DNA from: Parapedobacter sp964498395
GTDB lineage: Bacteria > Bacteroidota > Bacteroidia > Sphingobacteriales > Sphingobacteriaceae
Reading direction: 5' to 3'
Assembly: GCA_964498395.1 (NCBI GenBank)
Contig: CAZCHE010000007.1
Coordinates: forward strand, 62,001-126,000
Length of the DNA: 64,000 nucleotides
Shown: positions 35,364 to 44,996 of the stretch, in pieces
Layout of the letters: the number at the start of each line of letters is the position of its first letter
How positions within the stretch are numbered: the stretch's first letter is position 1
Program-made: the position numbers and the translations under genes
Notes under the pieces: generated by a model
What the model saw: only the letters and a program-made list of their open reading frames with translations
Database searches by the model: none
What the model was told of the DNA's origin: nothing

Positions 35364-38300
35364 TTAAAAGGCGTAACGTAGACCTACCTGAATCTGATAC
35401 GGATTGCCTGACAAACCAGATACGCCTGCATTGGGGTTAACGTTATAGAGGTATGTATTGGTTTCTGGATCAAATCCCCGAATGTTCAACAAATTTTGCT
35501 TACCAAGCGCCCTATTTACTCCCCATTCTTTGTTTAACAGGTTAGCGAGGTTGAACACATCCGCAGACAATTCTACATGATGGGTTCCGACGATACGGAA
35601 TTTTTTTGCTACCCGGATATCCCAAGTACCGTAGAAACCATTAGCTACCCCATTACGTTCGGCAAGCTGTCCAAGGTTATTGCGTAGATAGTCCTTAAAT
35701 CTGCTATCCGCATCAGGGTTGTCCAAGATCGTCTGTATCCCATTTCGGATGGCTTCGAGGTTATTCATATTGGATGGGTCGAAAATGAACGCCAGATCAT
35801 TGCTATTCACGAAATCTCCGTTCACATTTCCATTAACGGCAACGGAGTATCGGCTACCCCCGATACCCGAATAACGCACACCCACACTGACGCCATAGAA
35901 GCTTGGAAGTGTGCCATAAACCACCACTTTATCCTTGAAATGATTATTGGAATACGCCATATCTCCCAAATACCTGGGATCATCCTTCACCATTAAATCC
36001 AACGTAGCGGTGTTCGCCACATTACCGTTGTATGAGGTGTTATCTTTCGTGTCATTCCAAGTATAGCTAACCGTTATTTGCCCGTCTTTGTAATAATTGG
36101 CGGTCGCGTCAATGACCACAGCATACTGGTCAACCTTACCCTCACTGACCAATTCCAGCACGCGGCTCACATTATTGCTCTTCCTGCCCGTGGTCCAGTC
36201 TGCCGCACCGTTGTTGGGGTTAATCCCCGAAACCGGTACATAAACACCACGATTGCCTTCATTGGATAGTCGGAAAAACGGTTCATCCACCATATTGCGA
36301 TCTACGTACATATAGTTGTTGCGCGCAAATGACATCAAGAATGTGGCTCCGATCCGGAAGCGATTCGAAATAAACCGATTGTAGGAAAGATTCGCTTTAT
36401 AGAGCGTCGGTACTTTGATATCTTGACTATTCATATTGATCGTGCTCACCTTTTCCACTCCGGGCAAATTGAACAATTCCTGGCCGGGCGCTGATTGGGG
36501 ATTACTCCGGTATGCGGGGAAGTCGGGAGTGGGAACCAATGCCCCGGATATATCCACAGTTGCGACTTTAGTGCCGTCGTTCAGCATGTTATTGACCATG
36601 GAATAATTATTCAGGTTAGACCCAAATATTCCGCCCCCCACACGAATGATATCGGTTTGCCGCTCGCCGATATCCCATGTAAGTTGCAAACGAGGTTGCA
36701 GTTGGAAAGTGGTCACCCCGTTGTCCGTACGCAAAGCCAACGCATCGTATACCGCCTGATTGAACACGGGGCTATCGAAATAGTAAGTATAGTCTGCACG
36801 AAGTCCTAATGTAACATCAAGACCATATCCGATATTAGACTGGGCTTGCGCATATAACCCCCCATTGAGTACACCTTGCTTCACGGTCGGGTCATCCACC
36901 AAAGACACTTCCCTTGCATAACGATAAGGCTGCAATGCATTGAAATTATCCAGCCCTGAGAAATAGAAGCGACCATTCATCTCGCTGGTTGCCAATGAAC
37001 TCAAATGGGTATACATCAGGTCGGCACCAAATGTATAATTGATATTGCCCGCTGTTAAATACACGTTGTCAACCAATTGAATTACATGGTTCTTAAATAT
37101 CTCAGGCAAGTAGCGTTGTCCACCGATTTGAATGGTGGTATTTACCGGATTGCCGTTGATTTCTGACTGTACTTGCTGCACAATAGCGCGGGGAATATTT
37201 TGCGAAGGCAATTGGCTACTCGGCCTGCCATCGTCCAATGTATATAAATATTGCACTTTCAGTTCATTGGTAATACGTGGACTGATGGATGTACGCAATG
37301 AGGCCATCAGGCTATTGTCGGTCGACAGGTGAGACCCATATACCTCGTACAGGTTGATACTACTATTGTCTGAAACACCTTGGTTGTTCATGTCACGCAC
37401 ATAGTTATTCCGGATGGTCAGCAGGTTCGTTTCATTCAATTGCCAGTCGATCCGGGCAAATACCGCATCTGTATTCCTTCTTCTGTCAAAAGCTCCTACC
37501 TGCTGGGAACCCGCCACACCGTATTTCCCACGGGCGATTTCCAGGTATTCGTCCAATGTGGACTGGGTGATATTAAGCCTCGCCTCATCTTCCGGTGAGC
37601 GGATATCGGCGATATAAAAAGGCCTAGCATCGTATTGCCTGTCCCACGTCACGAAGAAATGGGCCTTGTCTTTAACGATAGGGCCGCCCAATGAAAAGCC
37701 ATATTGGTAAATCGCATATTCCTGGTCGATGCGATTACCCCTGATGTCGTAAGGGCTAGACAGCCAATCTGCCCGGCCATACGAGAACACGCTTCCTGTA
37801 AATATATTGGTACCGGACTTGGTTACCGTACTGATCGTTCCTCCCCCAGAACGACCATAGGTCACATCATATTGGTTAGTGGCGATTTCAAATTCGCGAA
37901 TCGCCTCCATCGATATGGAATAGGGCCCTCTGTTAGTAGATCCGCCAGACAGTGGCCCCCTGGAGGTCATGCCATCGACCGAATAGTTGGTTGAGGTAGC
38001 GATTTGACCGGAAATACTACTCCCTGAACTCAGTGGCGAAAGGTTAATTAATGACGTAAAGTTACGGCCGTTTACCGGCAAGCGCTCCAAATCTCTTGCG
38101 GTCACCGCAGTAGCCGCCCCTAAATTCTGGATGGTGTTTTTCATGGAAGTGGCCGTCACATCGACCACGTCAATATTCACCGCGATTTCCCTCAATGTGA
38201 AATTGAGCCGTAGCTGGTCACCCTGGTTGAGTGCGTATCCCTGTTGGGTAACCTCTCCATAGTTCAAGTGTCTCACCGTGACCGTGTAGGGACTACCCAA

Positions 38301-38534
38301 GGGCAGTTGGTTGAAGATGTATTCACCACGTTGATTGGTCGATGTGCTGGCCGTAAAACCGGTTGACTCATTCCTAACCTGAATACTAGCGCCCTCGACA
38401 AACCCATTTTCACTATTCGTGATTACGCCCGATATACCAGCATTGGTAACCTGTGCATAAAGCTTCTCGAATGGTAAAAAATAAAGCAAGGTTGAGACAA
38501 ATACAACCGCAGTTGATGTAATGAACTTTTTCAT
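35364..38534 (-). CDS. Oar-type TonB-dependent outer-membrane receptor
   Basis: A 1056-residue TonB-linked receptor. The signal peptide (LYAQ) is followed by a carboxypeptidase-regulatory-like domain (ISGVITNSENGFVEGASI), plug (LPVNGRNFTSLINLSPLSSG) and barrel ending in GLRYAF. The plug wording LPVNGRNF...YSVDGM and the length are typical of the Oar group. No STN domain is seen before the regulatory-like domain, though the FecR gene lies just upstream. It is co-directional with fecR (80 bases upstream) and the phosphoesterase downstream. Confidence 0.9.
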   Translation of the reverse strand: MKKFITSTAVVFVSTLLYFLPFEKLYAQVTNAGISGVITNSENGFVEGASIQVRNESTGFTASTSTNQRGEYIFNQLPLGSPYTVTVRHLNYGEVTQQGYALNQGDQLRLNFTLREIAVNIDVVDVTATSMKNTIQNLGAATAVTARDLERLPVNGRNFTSLINLSPLSSGSSISGQIATSTNYSVDGMTSRGPLSGGSTNRGPYSISMEAIREFEIATNQYDVTYGRSGGGTISTVTKSGTNIFTGSVFSYGRADWLSSPYDIRGNRIDQEYAIYQYGFSLGGPIVKDKAHFFVTWDRQYDARPFYIADIRSPEDEARLNITQSTLDEYLEIARGKYGVAGSQQVGAFDRRRNTDAVFARIDWQLNETNLLTIRNNYVRDMNNQGVSDNSSINLYEVYGSHLSTDNSLMASLRTSISPRITNELKVQYLYTLDDGRPSSQLPSQNIPRAIVQQVQSEINGNPVNTTIQIGGQRYLPEIFKNHVIQLVDNVYLTAGNINYTFGADLMYTHLSSLATSEMNGRFYFSGLDNFNALQPYRYAREVSLVDDPTVKQGVLNGGLYAQAQSNIGYGLDVTLGLRADYTYYFDSPVFNQAVYDALALRTDNGVTTFQLQPRLQLTWDIGERQTDIIRVGGGIFGSNLNNYSMVNNMLNDGTKVATVDISGALVPTPDFPAYRSNPQSAPGQELFNLPGVEKVSTINMNSQDIKVPTLYKANLSYNRFISNRFRIGATFLMSFARNNYMYVDRNMVDEPFFRLSNEGNRGVYVPVSGINPNNGAADWTTGRKSNNVSRVLELVSEGKVDQYAVVIDATANYYKDGQITVSYTWNDTKDNTSYNGNVANTATLDLMVKDDPRYLGDMAYSNNHFKDKVVVYGTLPSFYGVSVGVRYSGIGGSRYSVAVNGNVNGDFVNSNDLAFIFDPSNMNNLEAIRNGIQTILDNPDADSRFKDYLRNNLGQLAERNGVANGFYGTWDIRVAKKFRIVGTHHVELSADVFNLANLLNKEWGVNRALGKQNLLNIRGFDPETNTYLYNVNPNAGVSGLSGNPYQIQVGLRYAF

Positions 38535-38614
38535 TTCGATATAATTAATTATTGTATTATCCTTTTATTTATCCAAAGACAAGGCTAGTTCGAACCATCA
38601 AAGTGGGCACCGCA

Positions 38615-39706
38615 TTACTTTCTTGCAATGATGAGCTGTCCATCCTGATGGGTGCACGTTAACCCAAATTCTTGGCAGAGCGACGAAAGCGCCTCCTGAA
38701 CTGTTGAATGGTCAATGGTATCTGCACGAGCTAAGGGTATCTTTCCGGTGAAAAACAGTTCCTTTGCCGCATCGTCAGTGTACACGATAGGCCATTGACC
38801 GATATCCTGTAATTGAGCAAATACCGTTCGTAGGGGCGTCCTATCGAAGTGTAGTACTAAAGGGGATGTTTCTCTTGGGGTTTCTCCGTGTACTGCATTT
38901 GACTTTGCGTTTGGTTGCCCGTGCTCCAACGCCAATTCCCCGGTCAGGTTACGTATTTCCAATTTATCTCCCGGATACAGATAGGTTTTCTCGATGAGTG
39001 GAACGGTATCAGATGCAGCAGCAACGACGATTTTTCCAGATAGTAGCGTAATAATGGTCTTTCCTTTCTCATTGGTGTTGACGATGAATTCTGTTCCCAA
39101 GGCCGTTGTAGAATACCCGTTAGCATAAACGGTAAACGGCGAAGGATCTTTGGTCACACAAAAACGAGCCACACCTTCCAAAAAAATATCCCGTTGGGTG
39201 ACCGCAAAGTCCTTGGTGTATGAAATAGCACTACCTGGCGCCAGGTAAATCACCGAGCAGTCGGGTAACCCCACGACCATATCTTCCATTCCCCTGTTTC
39301 CCTCCTGGATGATGGTCTGTTCAAGACTCACCCTTTCAATGGGAATTTGCCCTACATTTCCCTGTAGTAAATACAGGTGCAGCGCCACCCCCAACGTGAC
39401 GAGTAGACAGGCTGCAGCAGCGCCCCACGCCATCACACGTAATCGCCTCTGCCTAGTTGTAATCGTTGGTCGTTGGTTAGGATTGACTATTCCAGCCTTT
39501 ATATGGATTTGTTCCAATAACTCGGCAGCTTTCGATTCGCCAAGTAACTCCGGGATACCGTCACGCAGTGCTTGATGATAAAGTTGGTTTAGGGAATGTT
39601 TGAAACCCTTATTTCGTTGATCTAAATAGTTTAAAATCTCTTTCCGCTCCTGTTCAGAAGCTCTCCCTGTCCAAAATTTTGCAATGAGCCGTTGGATATA
39701 TTCCAT
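38615..39706 (-). CDS. FecR-family anti-sigma regulator
   Basis: A single-span inner-membrane protein that holds and activates an ECF sigma factor in response to a TonB receptor. 363 residues: N-terminal cytoplasmic DUF4880-like part (MEYIQRLIAKFWTGRASEQE), transmembrane helix around 91-112, a periplasmic FecR domain (AVTQRDIFLEGVARFCVTKD; the FTVYANGYSTTALGTEF region) and a C-terminal secretin/TonB-N-like domain. FecR genes normally follow their sigma gene directly; here the sigma gene is 4.4 kb away and only a copy of its last codons lies upstream. Confidence 0.92.
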   Translation of the reverse strand: MEYIQRLIAKFWTGRASEQERKEILNYLDQRNKGFKHSLNQLYHQALRDGIPELLGESKAAELLEQIHIKAGIVNPNQRPTITTRQRRLRVMAWGAAAACLLVTLGVALHLYLLQGNVGQIPIERVSLEQTIIQEGNRGMEDMVVGLPDCSVIYLAPGSAISYTKDFAVTQRDIFLEGVARFCVTKDPSPFTVYANGYSTTALGTEFIVNTNEKGKTIITLLSGKIVVAAASDTVPLIEKTYLYPGDKLEIRNLTGELALEHGQPNAKSNAVHGETPRETSPLVLHFDRTPLRTVFAQLQDIGQWPIVYTDDAAKELFFTGKIPLARADTIDHSTVQEALSSLCQEFGLTCTHQDGQLIIARK

Positions 39707-39719
39707 GTAATAAATACGC

Positions 39720-39809
39720 CATCACGCCAAAAAGGAGATGCTTCGCTAGGTTAAACAATCATGAAAAGATTGTAAAGTCGAAGTCGGGTTTGAGTGTGAC
39801 AAACATCAG
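39720..39809. repeat. Direct repeat copy A, next to fecR
   Basis: A 34-base block (39720-39753) matches 44112-44145 with one mismatch, and a 37-base block (39773-39809) matches 44151-44187 at 33 positions; a 19-base insert replaces 5 bases between them. Read on the minus strand, the second block encodes LMFVTL, the last six residues of the ECF sigma protein, but its stop codon has become AAA. It lies 14 bases before the fecR start, where the end of a sigma gene would be expected. Confidence 0.85.
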
Positions 39810-39947
39810 TTCACTCACATAAATTCAGGCAAATGAATGTTACAACTATTCATGCGGAAAACCAAGTATTTCGCAATCAAATTGCCATGTTGTTGACATT
39901 TCATTAACTTTTCTCGAGATAGATTGAAAATTTCTTTCTGGATATTT

Positions 39948-39979
39948 TTTGAAAATAATAAATATTTGCACTAATATTG
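39948..39979 (+). promoter_or_regulatory. Promoter of the siderophore-receptor cassette
   Basis: TTTG (39948-39951), 20 bases, then TAATATTG (39972-39979), one base from the consensus -7. The start codon follows 30 bases later. The region also has a near direct repeat, TATTTGCAC/TATTGCAC. No convincing Fur box was found by eye. Confidence 0.65.
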
Positions 39980-40009
39980 CACATTATTTAAAATCAGTCC
40001 AAATAAAAA

Positions 40010-42469
40010 ATGAAAAACAACATCACATATTTGCTATCCCTATTTTTTCTGCTGATAGCTACGCATCAGAGCGTTTATGGCCAACTTTCCTCATTGGCGG
40101 GACAGGTCGTTTCTACTTCCAACCAACAACCGTTACAGGGTGTTACTGTACGAATCGCTGGCATTGCATCCGCATACGTTACCGATGAAAATGGTAGGTT
40201 TTCCTTTGAAAACCTGGCTAACGGCCAGTATGTACTATCATTCTCGTACCTCGGGTACGAGTCTACCCGTGTCACCATAGCCTTACCATCCGCTGATAGC
40301 CATCAACTATCCGTCACATTAACGCCGATAGAAAATCAATTACAGGCGGTTGAAATTATAGGAAGGAAGGAGCAAACCTACAAGAATACGTCTTCATTTG
40401 CAGGTACCAAAACGGAAACTCCCATCAAATTCGTACCCCAAGCCATCAGCTATGTCACCAAAGAGGTCATTGATGACCAGCAGGCTTTTAAGACCAGCGA
40501 TGTGTTGAAAAATATCAGCGGCGTAAATGTCTTTTCCTTTTATAATAACGACTTTACTTTGCGCGGATTCCGCGCTGGCAATGCATTGATTAACGGCTTA
40601 CGTGACGCGACCAACAGTTGGGCACAATCGTTGCTGCCCAATGTGGAGCGTATCGAAGTGATTAAAGGTCCGGCTTCTGCATTGTTTGCCAATACTGACC
40701 CGGGAGGTACCGTAAACACGGTAACGAAAAAGCCATTAGATGTAGATCGCAAGTCGATTAGCTTTGCCACCGGCAGTTATAACACCTACAGGATGACAAG
40801 TGATTTCACCGGGCCGATGAATAAAGAAAAGACGTTGCTCTATCGGCTAAACCTCGCATATCAAAACGCACAGTCGTTTCGTGTACTCCAGGGAGGAGAA
40901 GATATGGTCATCGCACCGTCTGTCTCCTTTATCCCTACCGACCGCACGCAGGTCAACATCGACTTTGTATATTCCAAGACCAAATCACGCCTCGACCGCG
41001 GACAGCCCATATTTGGCGCCTCGGCTGGAACGGATCTCCACTCCACCCCTATCTCATTTGCCATTGGCAAGGAAAACGACTATGCCAACGAACTCAACCT
41101 CTACACCACCGCATCATTGCAGCATAAACTTACTGATCGCATTTCCTTCAACGCCTCTTACATGAAATTCCTCTATGATGAGGACCTGTTAGAACACCGA
41201 ACATCCAATCGTTACGCCATAGACGCGGATGGCGAGCAAATACCTACCTTGATGGAAATGTCGACCATCCGCCGCAAGCGGAAAAACTATAACGATAACA
41301 TCACGTTGTATTTCGTAAATGATTTCAAGACGGGGCCTTTGACACACAAACTACTAGTTGGCTATGACTACATCCAGAATGTGTCGCCGGTAGGGGGATC
41401 CAATTACAATGCCGGAGGGTATCGCAATGCGGCCAATAATGGCGCCATTAATAACTACAATCCTGCCAACCGTGACAGCTACTTGATTCAAGGCGACCGT
41501 CCAGTACCTAATGTACCACATTTTGATCTGACCAATCCGGATTATTCGATCTCCGAGATATCGGGTTATTTCAACGTCTCCTCTCCGCAGGCTGTGACGA
41601 AATACCATGTCAACGGCGTGTACCTCCAAGATCAAATCACTTGGGGGCCAATCCAAGCACTGTTGGCATTCAGGCAAGAATACTACGTCGATATCCTGAA
41701 TTACCAACGAGATAACGCCGAGGAAGTGCAACAGCAAGCTTTCATTCCCCGTTTTGGTTTGGTATACACCCCCATTGAACCTGTCAGCTTCTACGTGACC
41801 TATGCACAAGGCTACCAACCACAGGGAGCGGGAACCATTGGCGATCCCGAGCGCTTCGGCGGACCATTCGACCCGCTCACCAGTACCATGTATGAGGGAG
41901 GTGCCAAAATGGAATTTCTCAACAAGCACTTGGCCATCAATACCTCCATCTACCATATTGAGCAAAATAACATCCTTATTAACGCCAATGACCCGGAAAA
42001 CCCCGACCGCTTGCGCCAACTCGGACAACAGCGTTCAAGGGGAGTAGAATTGGACGTATATGGTCAGGTATTGCCCAATCTTAGTGTCACGGCCAACCTC
42101 GCCATCAATGAGACCATGATCACCCGAAGTGACAACAAGGAAGAAGTAGGTAACATCCTACCCAATGCACCCAAGCACCAAGGTGGAATATGGGCGAAAT
42201 ACACGTTCACCGTTCCCGCGTTAAATGGTATCGGTATCGGTGCGGGAGTTAATTATGTAAGCTCCAGAACGACATTCAGCGACATCCTCACATTGCCGTC
42301 TTATACTGTCGCCGATGCCGCCCTGTATTACAATATTGATAAATTCAAATTATCGGCCAACCTCAACAACGTATTCAACAAAACACATTGGGTAGGCGGA
42401 TATGATTTCAATCGCTTGTTTCCAGGAACGCCCCGCAATTTCTTGGTCGGCGTAGGATATACATTTTAA
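40010..42469 (+). CDS. FhuE-like TonB-dependent siderophore receptor
   Basis: An outer-membrane receptor for ferric siderophores. 819 residues: signal peptide (SVYGQ), carboxypeptidase-D-like domain (LAGQVVSTSNQQPLQGVTV), then plug with VPQAISYVTKEVIDDQQ and RIEVIKGPASALFANTDPGGTVN, the hallmark of the siderophore subfamily, and a barrel ending FLVGVGYTF. It is followed after 15 bases by a PepSY reductase-like gene, a standard iron-uptake pairing. The unit runs opposite to the flanking sigma and fecR genes. Confidence 0.93.
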   Translation: MKNNITYLLSLFFLLIATHQSVYGQLSSLAGQVVSTSNQQPLQGVTVRIAGIASAYVTDENGRFSFENLANGQYVLSFSYLGYESTRVTIALPSADSHQLSVTLTPIENQLQAVEIIGRKEQTYKNTSSFAGTKTETPIKFVPQAISYVTKEVIDDQQAFKTSDVLKNISGVNVFSFYNNDFTLRGFRAGNALINGLRDATNSWAQSLLPNVERIEVIKGPASALFANTDPGGTVNTVTKKPLDVDRKSISFATGSYNTYRMTSDFTGPMNKEKTLLYRLNLAYQNAQSFRVLQGGEDMVIAPSVSFIPTDRTQVNIDFVYSKTKSRLDRGQPIFGASAGTDLHSTPISFAIGKENDYANELNLYTTASLQHKLTDRISFNASYMKFLYDEDLLEHRTSNRYAIDADGEQIPTLMEMSTIRRKRKNYNDNITLYFVNDFKTGPLTHKLLVGYDYIQNVSPVGGSNYNAGGYRNAANNGAINNYNPANRDSYLIQGDRPVPNVPHFDLTNPDYSISEISGYFNVSSPQAVTKYHVNGVYLQDQITWGPIQALLAFRQEYYVDILNYQRDNAEEVQQQAFIPRFGLVYTPIEPVSFYVTYAQGYQPQGAGTIGDPERFGGPFDPLTSTMYEGGAKMEFLNKHLAINTSIYHIEQNNILINANDPENPDRLRQLGQQRSRGVELDVYGQVLPNLSVTANLAINETMITRSDNKEEVGNILPNAPKHQGGIWAKYTFTVPALNGIGIGAGVNYVSSRTTFSDILTLPSYTVADAALYYNIDKFKLSANLNNVFNKTHWVGGYDFNRLFPGTPRNFLVGVGYTF

Positions 42470-42484
42470 CGGAACGAATCAATA

Positions 42485-43831
42485 ATGGCAACGCGCTCCG
42501 GCAATACTGAGGGAAATAAGAAGAAGCTGTATTGGCGGCTCCACCATTGGGTAGGACTCTACACGGGTATCCTCATTGGTATACTTAGCCTTACCGGGGC
42601 CGTTGCCGTTTTCATTCCAGAAATAGATGCATTAATCCTCAAACACCACTACCGTGCTACTTCAGCTGTTTCGGCCTCCGAGGTATTGCAATTCGGCAAC
42701 TCCATCGATTCGTTAATCCGCCGATACCCTGATTACAGTTCACTGGCCATCAGCTTACCAGAGAAGCCCGGAGAAGTCGCACAGGTAGATTTAATTGTTG
42801 CCCCAAAAAACGGTGAATTCCAACGGCATGATTTCTTTATCGATGTCAGCGAAGACCGCATCATGGGCCAACGCGACCACCAAAATTCCTTAGCTAACTA
42901 CCTACGCCAAATGCATGTACGCTTGTATGACGGGTATTGGGGGCGTCAATTGGTGGGGATCGGTGGACTGGCGTTAGCCATCGTGGCCATCACGGGATTA
43001 TTGATTTATGGCAACTTCATGAAAAAGCAGGCATGGCTCGAATTCCGAAAAAAGATAAACATACGCATTATCATGGCCGACTGGCACAAAATATTAGGTA
43101 TTGGCGCATTGGCATTCAATCTTGTCATCGCAATCACCGGTGCTTGGTTAGGGCTACAGCCTTGGCTCATGAGATGGTTCGAAATCAATACACCCAATAC
43201 CTTTAGAGCCCCTATCGTGATGGAAGCTGAAACTGACAAGACCCTACACGTTAACTGGGAAGAAATACTGGAGGCCACAAAAAGGGAATTCCCCGCATTG
43301 CAACCCCGATACCTTGTCTCTTCAACCAATGGTTCAGGCTCCGTGGCCGTAAGGGGCAATATAAAAGGGCAAATTTATGAGCGCGACATCAATGTATTGA
43401 TCGTTTCAAAAACGGACCATACGCCAATCTTCAAATACGATGTCCGCGAGCAGCCTTTCGGCCATAAGCTGTATTTTGTTCAAGAAGCCCTCCATTTCGG
43501 TGATTTTGGCGGTCTATTACTTAAGGTACTGTATGCGATACTTGGCCTGACCAGTGGTTTTCTTTCCATCAGCGGCTTCGTTATCTTTTTGTTTCGCAGC
43601 AGCAAGAAAAAGGCCCATAGTGTCACCAATCCTTGGAAAACCACGGTGGTGTACAGTATGTTGGTACTCCTTTTTTTAATAGTGATCGCATTGATTAGCC
43701 TATTTATCGGCTACACACCCGCGTCAATGGCAGCGGCCATCATCATCAATACTTTATTGATTGCCTTACTTGGTTATGCCCTCGCACGATACTTGATTGG
43801 TAAATATTGGAAAAAACGAGCTACTGCATAA
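42485..43831 (+). CDS. PepSY-associated transmembrane protein (ferric-siderophore reductase-like)
   Basis: A 448-residue inner-membrane protein. It opens with the family signature LYWRLHHWVGLYTGILIGIL, has PepSY domains in the periplasmic loop, and further spans at about 152-172, 200-222, 345-370, 395-415 and 420-440. Such proteins adjoin TonB siderophore receptors and are thought to reduce or release iron from the siderophore in the periplasm. The short gap to the receptor supports one operon. Confidence 0.88.
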   Translation: MATRSGNTEGNKKKLYWRLHHWVGLYTGILIGILSLTGAVAVFIPEIDALILKHHYRATSAVSASEVLQFGNSIDSLIRRYPDYSSLAISLPEKPGEVAQVDLIVAPKNGEFQRHDFFIDVSEDRIMGQRDHQNSLANYLRQMHVRLYDGYWGRQLVGIGGLALAIVAITGLLIYGNFMKKQAWLEFRKKINIRIIMADWHKILGIGALAFNLVIAITGAWLGLQPWLMRWFEINTPNTFRAPIVMEAETDKTLHVNWEEILEATKREFPALQPRYLVSSTNGSGSVAVRGNIKGQIYERDINVLIVSKTDHTPIFKYDVREQPFGHKLYFVQEALHFGDFGGLLLKVLYAILGLTSGFLSISGFVIFLFRSSKKKAHSVTNPWKTTVVYSMLVLLFLIVIALISLFIGYTPASMAAAIIINTLLIALLGYALARYLIGKYWKKRATA

Positions 43832-43836
43832 ATAAC

Positions 43837-44097
43837 ATGAAGAAGGTCACGAAACAATACGATGCGTTCACCGAGCATTACCTGGTGCCTGCGGCGTTGT
43901 TTTTGCTCAATGTCAGTCTCGTGCACACCATTTATGCCTACGCAAACGGCAGTTGGAACCGCCCATATCACTTGGCAGCAATTACCGTCTCCTTAATAGC
44001 GTTCGTCAGTGCTTTACGACTAAAAAAGCGAGGATATCTTTGGTTTGCAATCGGGTATTACCTGTTGCTGCTGACCTATTGCTTGGTGATCGCATAA
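43837..44097 (+). CDS. Small membrane protein of the siderophore cassette
   Basis: An 86-residue protein with three hydrophobic spans (about 14-34, 39-56, 64-85), starting 5 bases after the PepSY gene. The frame is open from 43807, but the ATG at 43837 avoids overlap. Similar small proteins accompany PepSY reductases in Bacteroidota; no named function is recognised. Confidence 0.65.
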   Translation: MKKVTKQYDAFTEHYLVPAALFLLNVSLVHTIYAYANGSWNRPYHLAAITVSLIAFVSALRLKKRGYLWFAIGYYLLLLTYCLVIA

Positions 44098-44111
44098 GAC
44101 TTAACCCACGT

Positions 44112-44187
44112 CATCACGCCAAAAAGGAGATGCTTTGCTAGGTTAGATGGTAAAGTCGAAGTCAGGTTACAGCGTGACAAACATCAG
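44112..44187. repeat. Direct repeat copy B, at the end of the sigma gene
   Basis: Partner of the repeat at 39720-39809. On the minus strand it contains the last codons and TAA stop of the intact ECF sigma gene and the sequence that should lead to fecR. Copies A and B bracket the plus-strand siderophore cassette. Confidence 0.85.
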
Positions 44188-44763
44188 CAACAATAGCCCT
44201 ACGGTACCGTAAGGGTAATGGGTGGAAATATAGTCCTTGATGGTTTTATTAGACTGTGTGAGATAGTCTTTTACGGAAGCAGGGGATATGCCCATTAGCG
44301 AAGCGACCTCTTCTTTTGACTTCCCTTCAAATCTACAAAGTTTGAATACTTCCCTTTTCCGGGTTGGCAATGCACCTACCGCCTCTTCCATCATAGCGAT
44401 TTGGGTACTATAAACGGTTTCGTCGGTGCCGTCATCGGACACGACATGCTCAAATGGGCGGTAATCCCCGATATAGTCAATCGAATGCCTCACCCGCTCC
44501 CGTAGGAACGTCACCGCTTTATTGTAACTGACGACAAATAACCACCCGGCGGCTGATTGACTTGCATCAAATTTATGGCGATTCTGCCAAAACGAAACGA
44601 AAACATCCTGCAGTATATCTTCGGCATGCCCGGGTATCTTCACAATCTTCAGAATGTTTGCATAGACAACGTTACGGTATCGTTCATATAATGAGTCAAA
44701 GGCTTTTACATTGCCTAACGCAAGACTACGTTCGTCTTCCGATACCACAGCAATCACGTTCAT
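44167..44763 (-). CDS. ECF sigma factor (FecI/SigI type)
   Basis: A 198-residue RNA polymerase sigma factor. Region 2 is at about 15-80 (FDSLYERYRNVVYANIL; HAEDILQDVFVSFWQNR) and region 4 at about 125-180 (LPTRKREVFKLCRFEGKSKEEVASLMG with the recognition helix SPASVKDYLTQS). The hydrophobic end LLLLMFVTL is typical of the Bacteroidota subgroup. It would be controlled by the FecR protein encoded at 38615-39706, from which it has been separated by the siderophore cassette. Confidence 0.92.
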   Translation of the reverse strand: MNVIAVVSEDERSLALGNVKAFDSLYERYRNVVYANILKIVKIPGHAEDILQDVFVSFWQNRHKFDASQSAAGWLFVVSYNKAVTFLRERVRHSIDYIGDYRPFEHVVSDDGTDETVYSTQIAMMEEAVGALPTRKREVFKLCRFEGKSKEEVASLMGISPASVKDYLTQSNKTIKDYISTHYPYGTVGLLLLMFVTL

Positions 44764-44935
44764 CGTCGGTATACTTTATCCATCAGAAAGCACCCATTAG
44801 TTTAGGGCACTAAATTATTTAAAATAATAACGAAGCGTCCGGTTTGACTTATTATCAAATTGTTATCTCTAATTTAAACAATGGTACTAGGTATCCTTAC
44901 CTTGAAAACCTCATCCACGTTGCCGGCCACGCCAT

Positions 44936-44971
44936 AAAAAAACCACCCCATACCGGCTGGCATGGAGGTGG
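44936..44971 (-). terminator. Intrinsic terminator after phosphoesterase copy 2
   Basis: On the minus strand, CCACCTCCAT pairs with ATGGGGTGG (one bulged base), with a GC-rich loop and seven T afterwards. It starts 25 bases past the stop of the phosphoesterase gene and separates it from the downstream ECF sigma gene. Confidence 0.8.
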
Positions 44972-44996
44972 CTAAGTTGATTATTAACGAAAACGG

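Noticed and set aside
39940..40009. Fur box before the siderophore receptor gene
   Set aside because: AT-rich sequence offers partial matches, but no 19-bp inverted arrangement close to the consensus was found by eye.
39720..44187. Insertion sequence or transposon carrying the siderophore cassette
   Set aside because: No transposase or terminal inverted repeats were seen. The flanking direct repeat is far too long for a target-site duplication, so recombination is the better reading.
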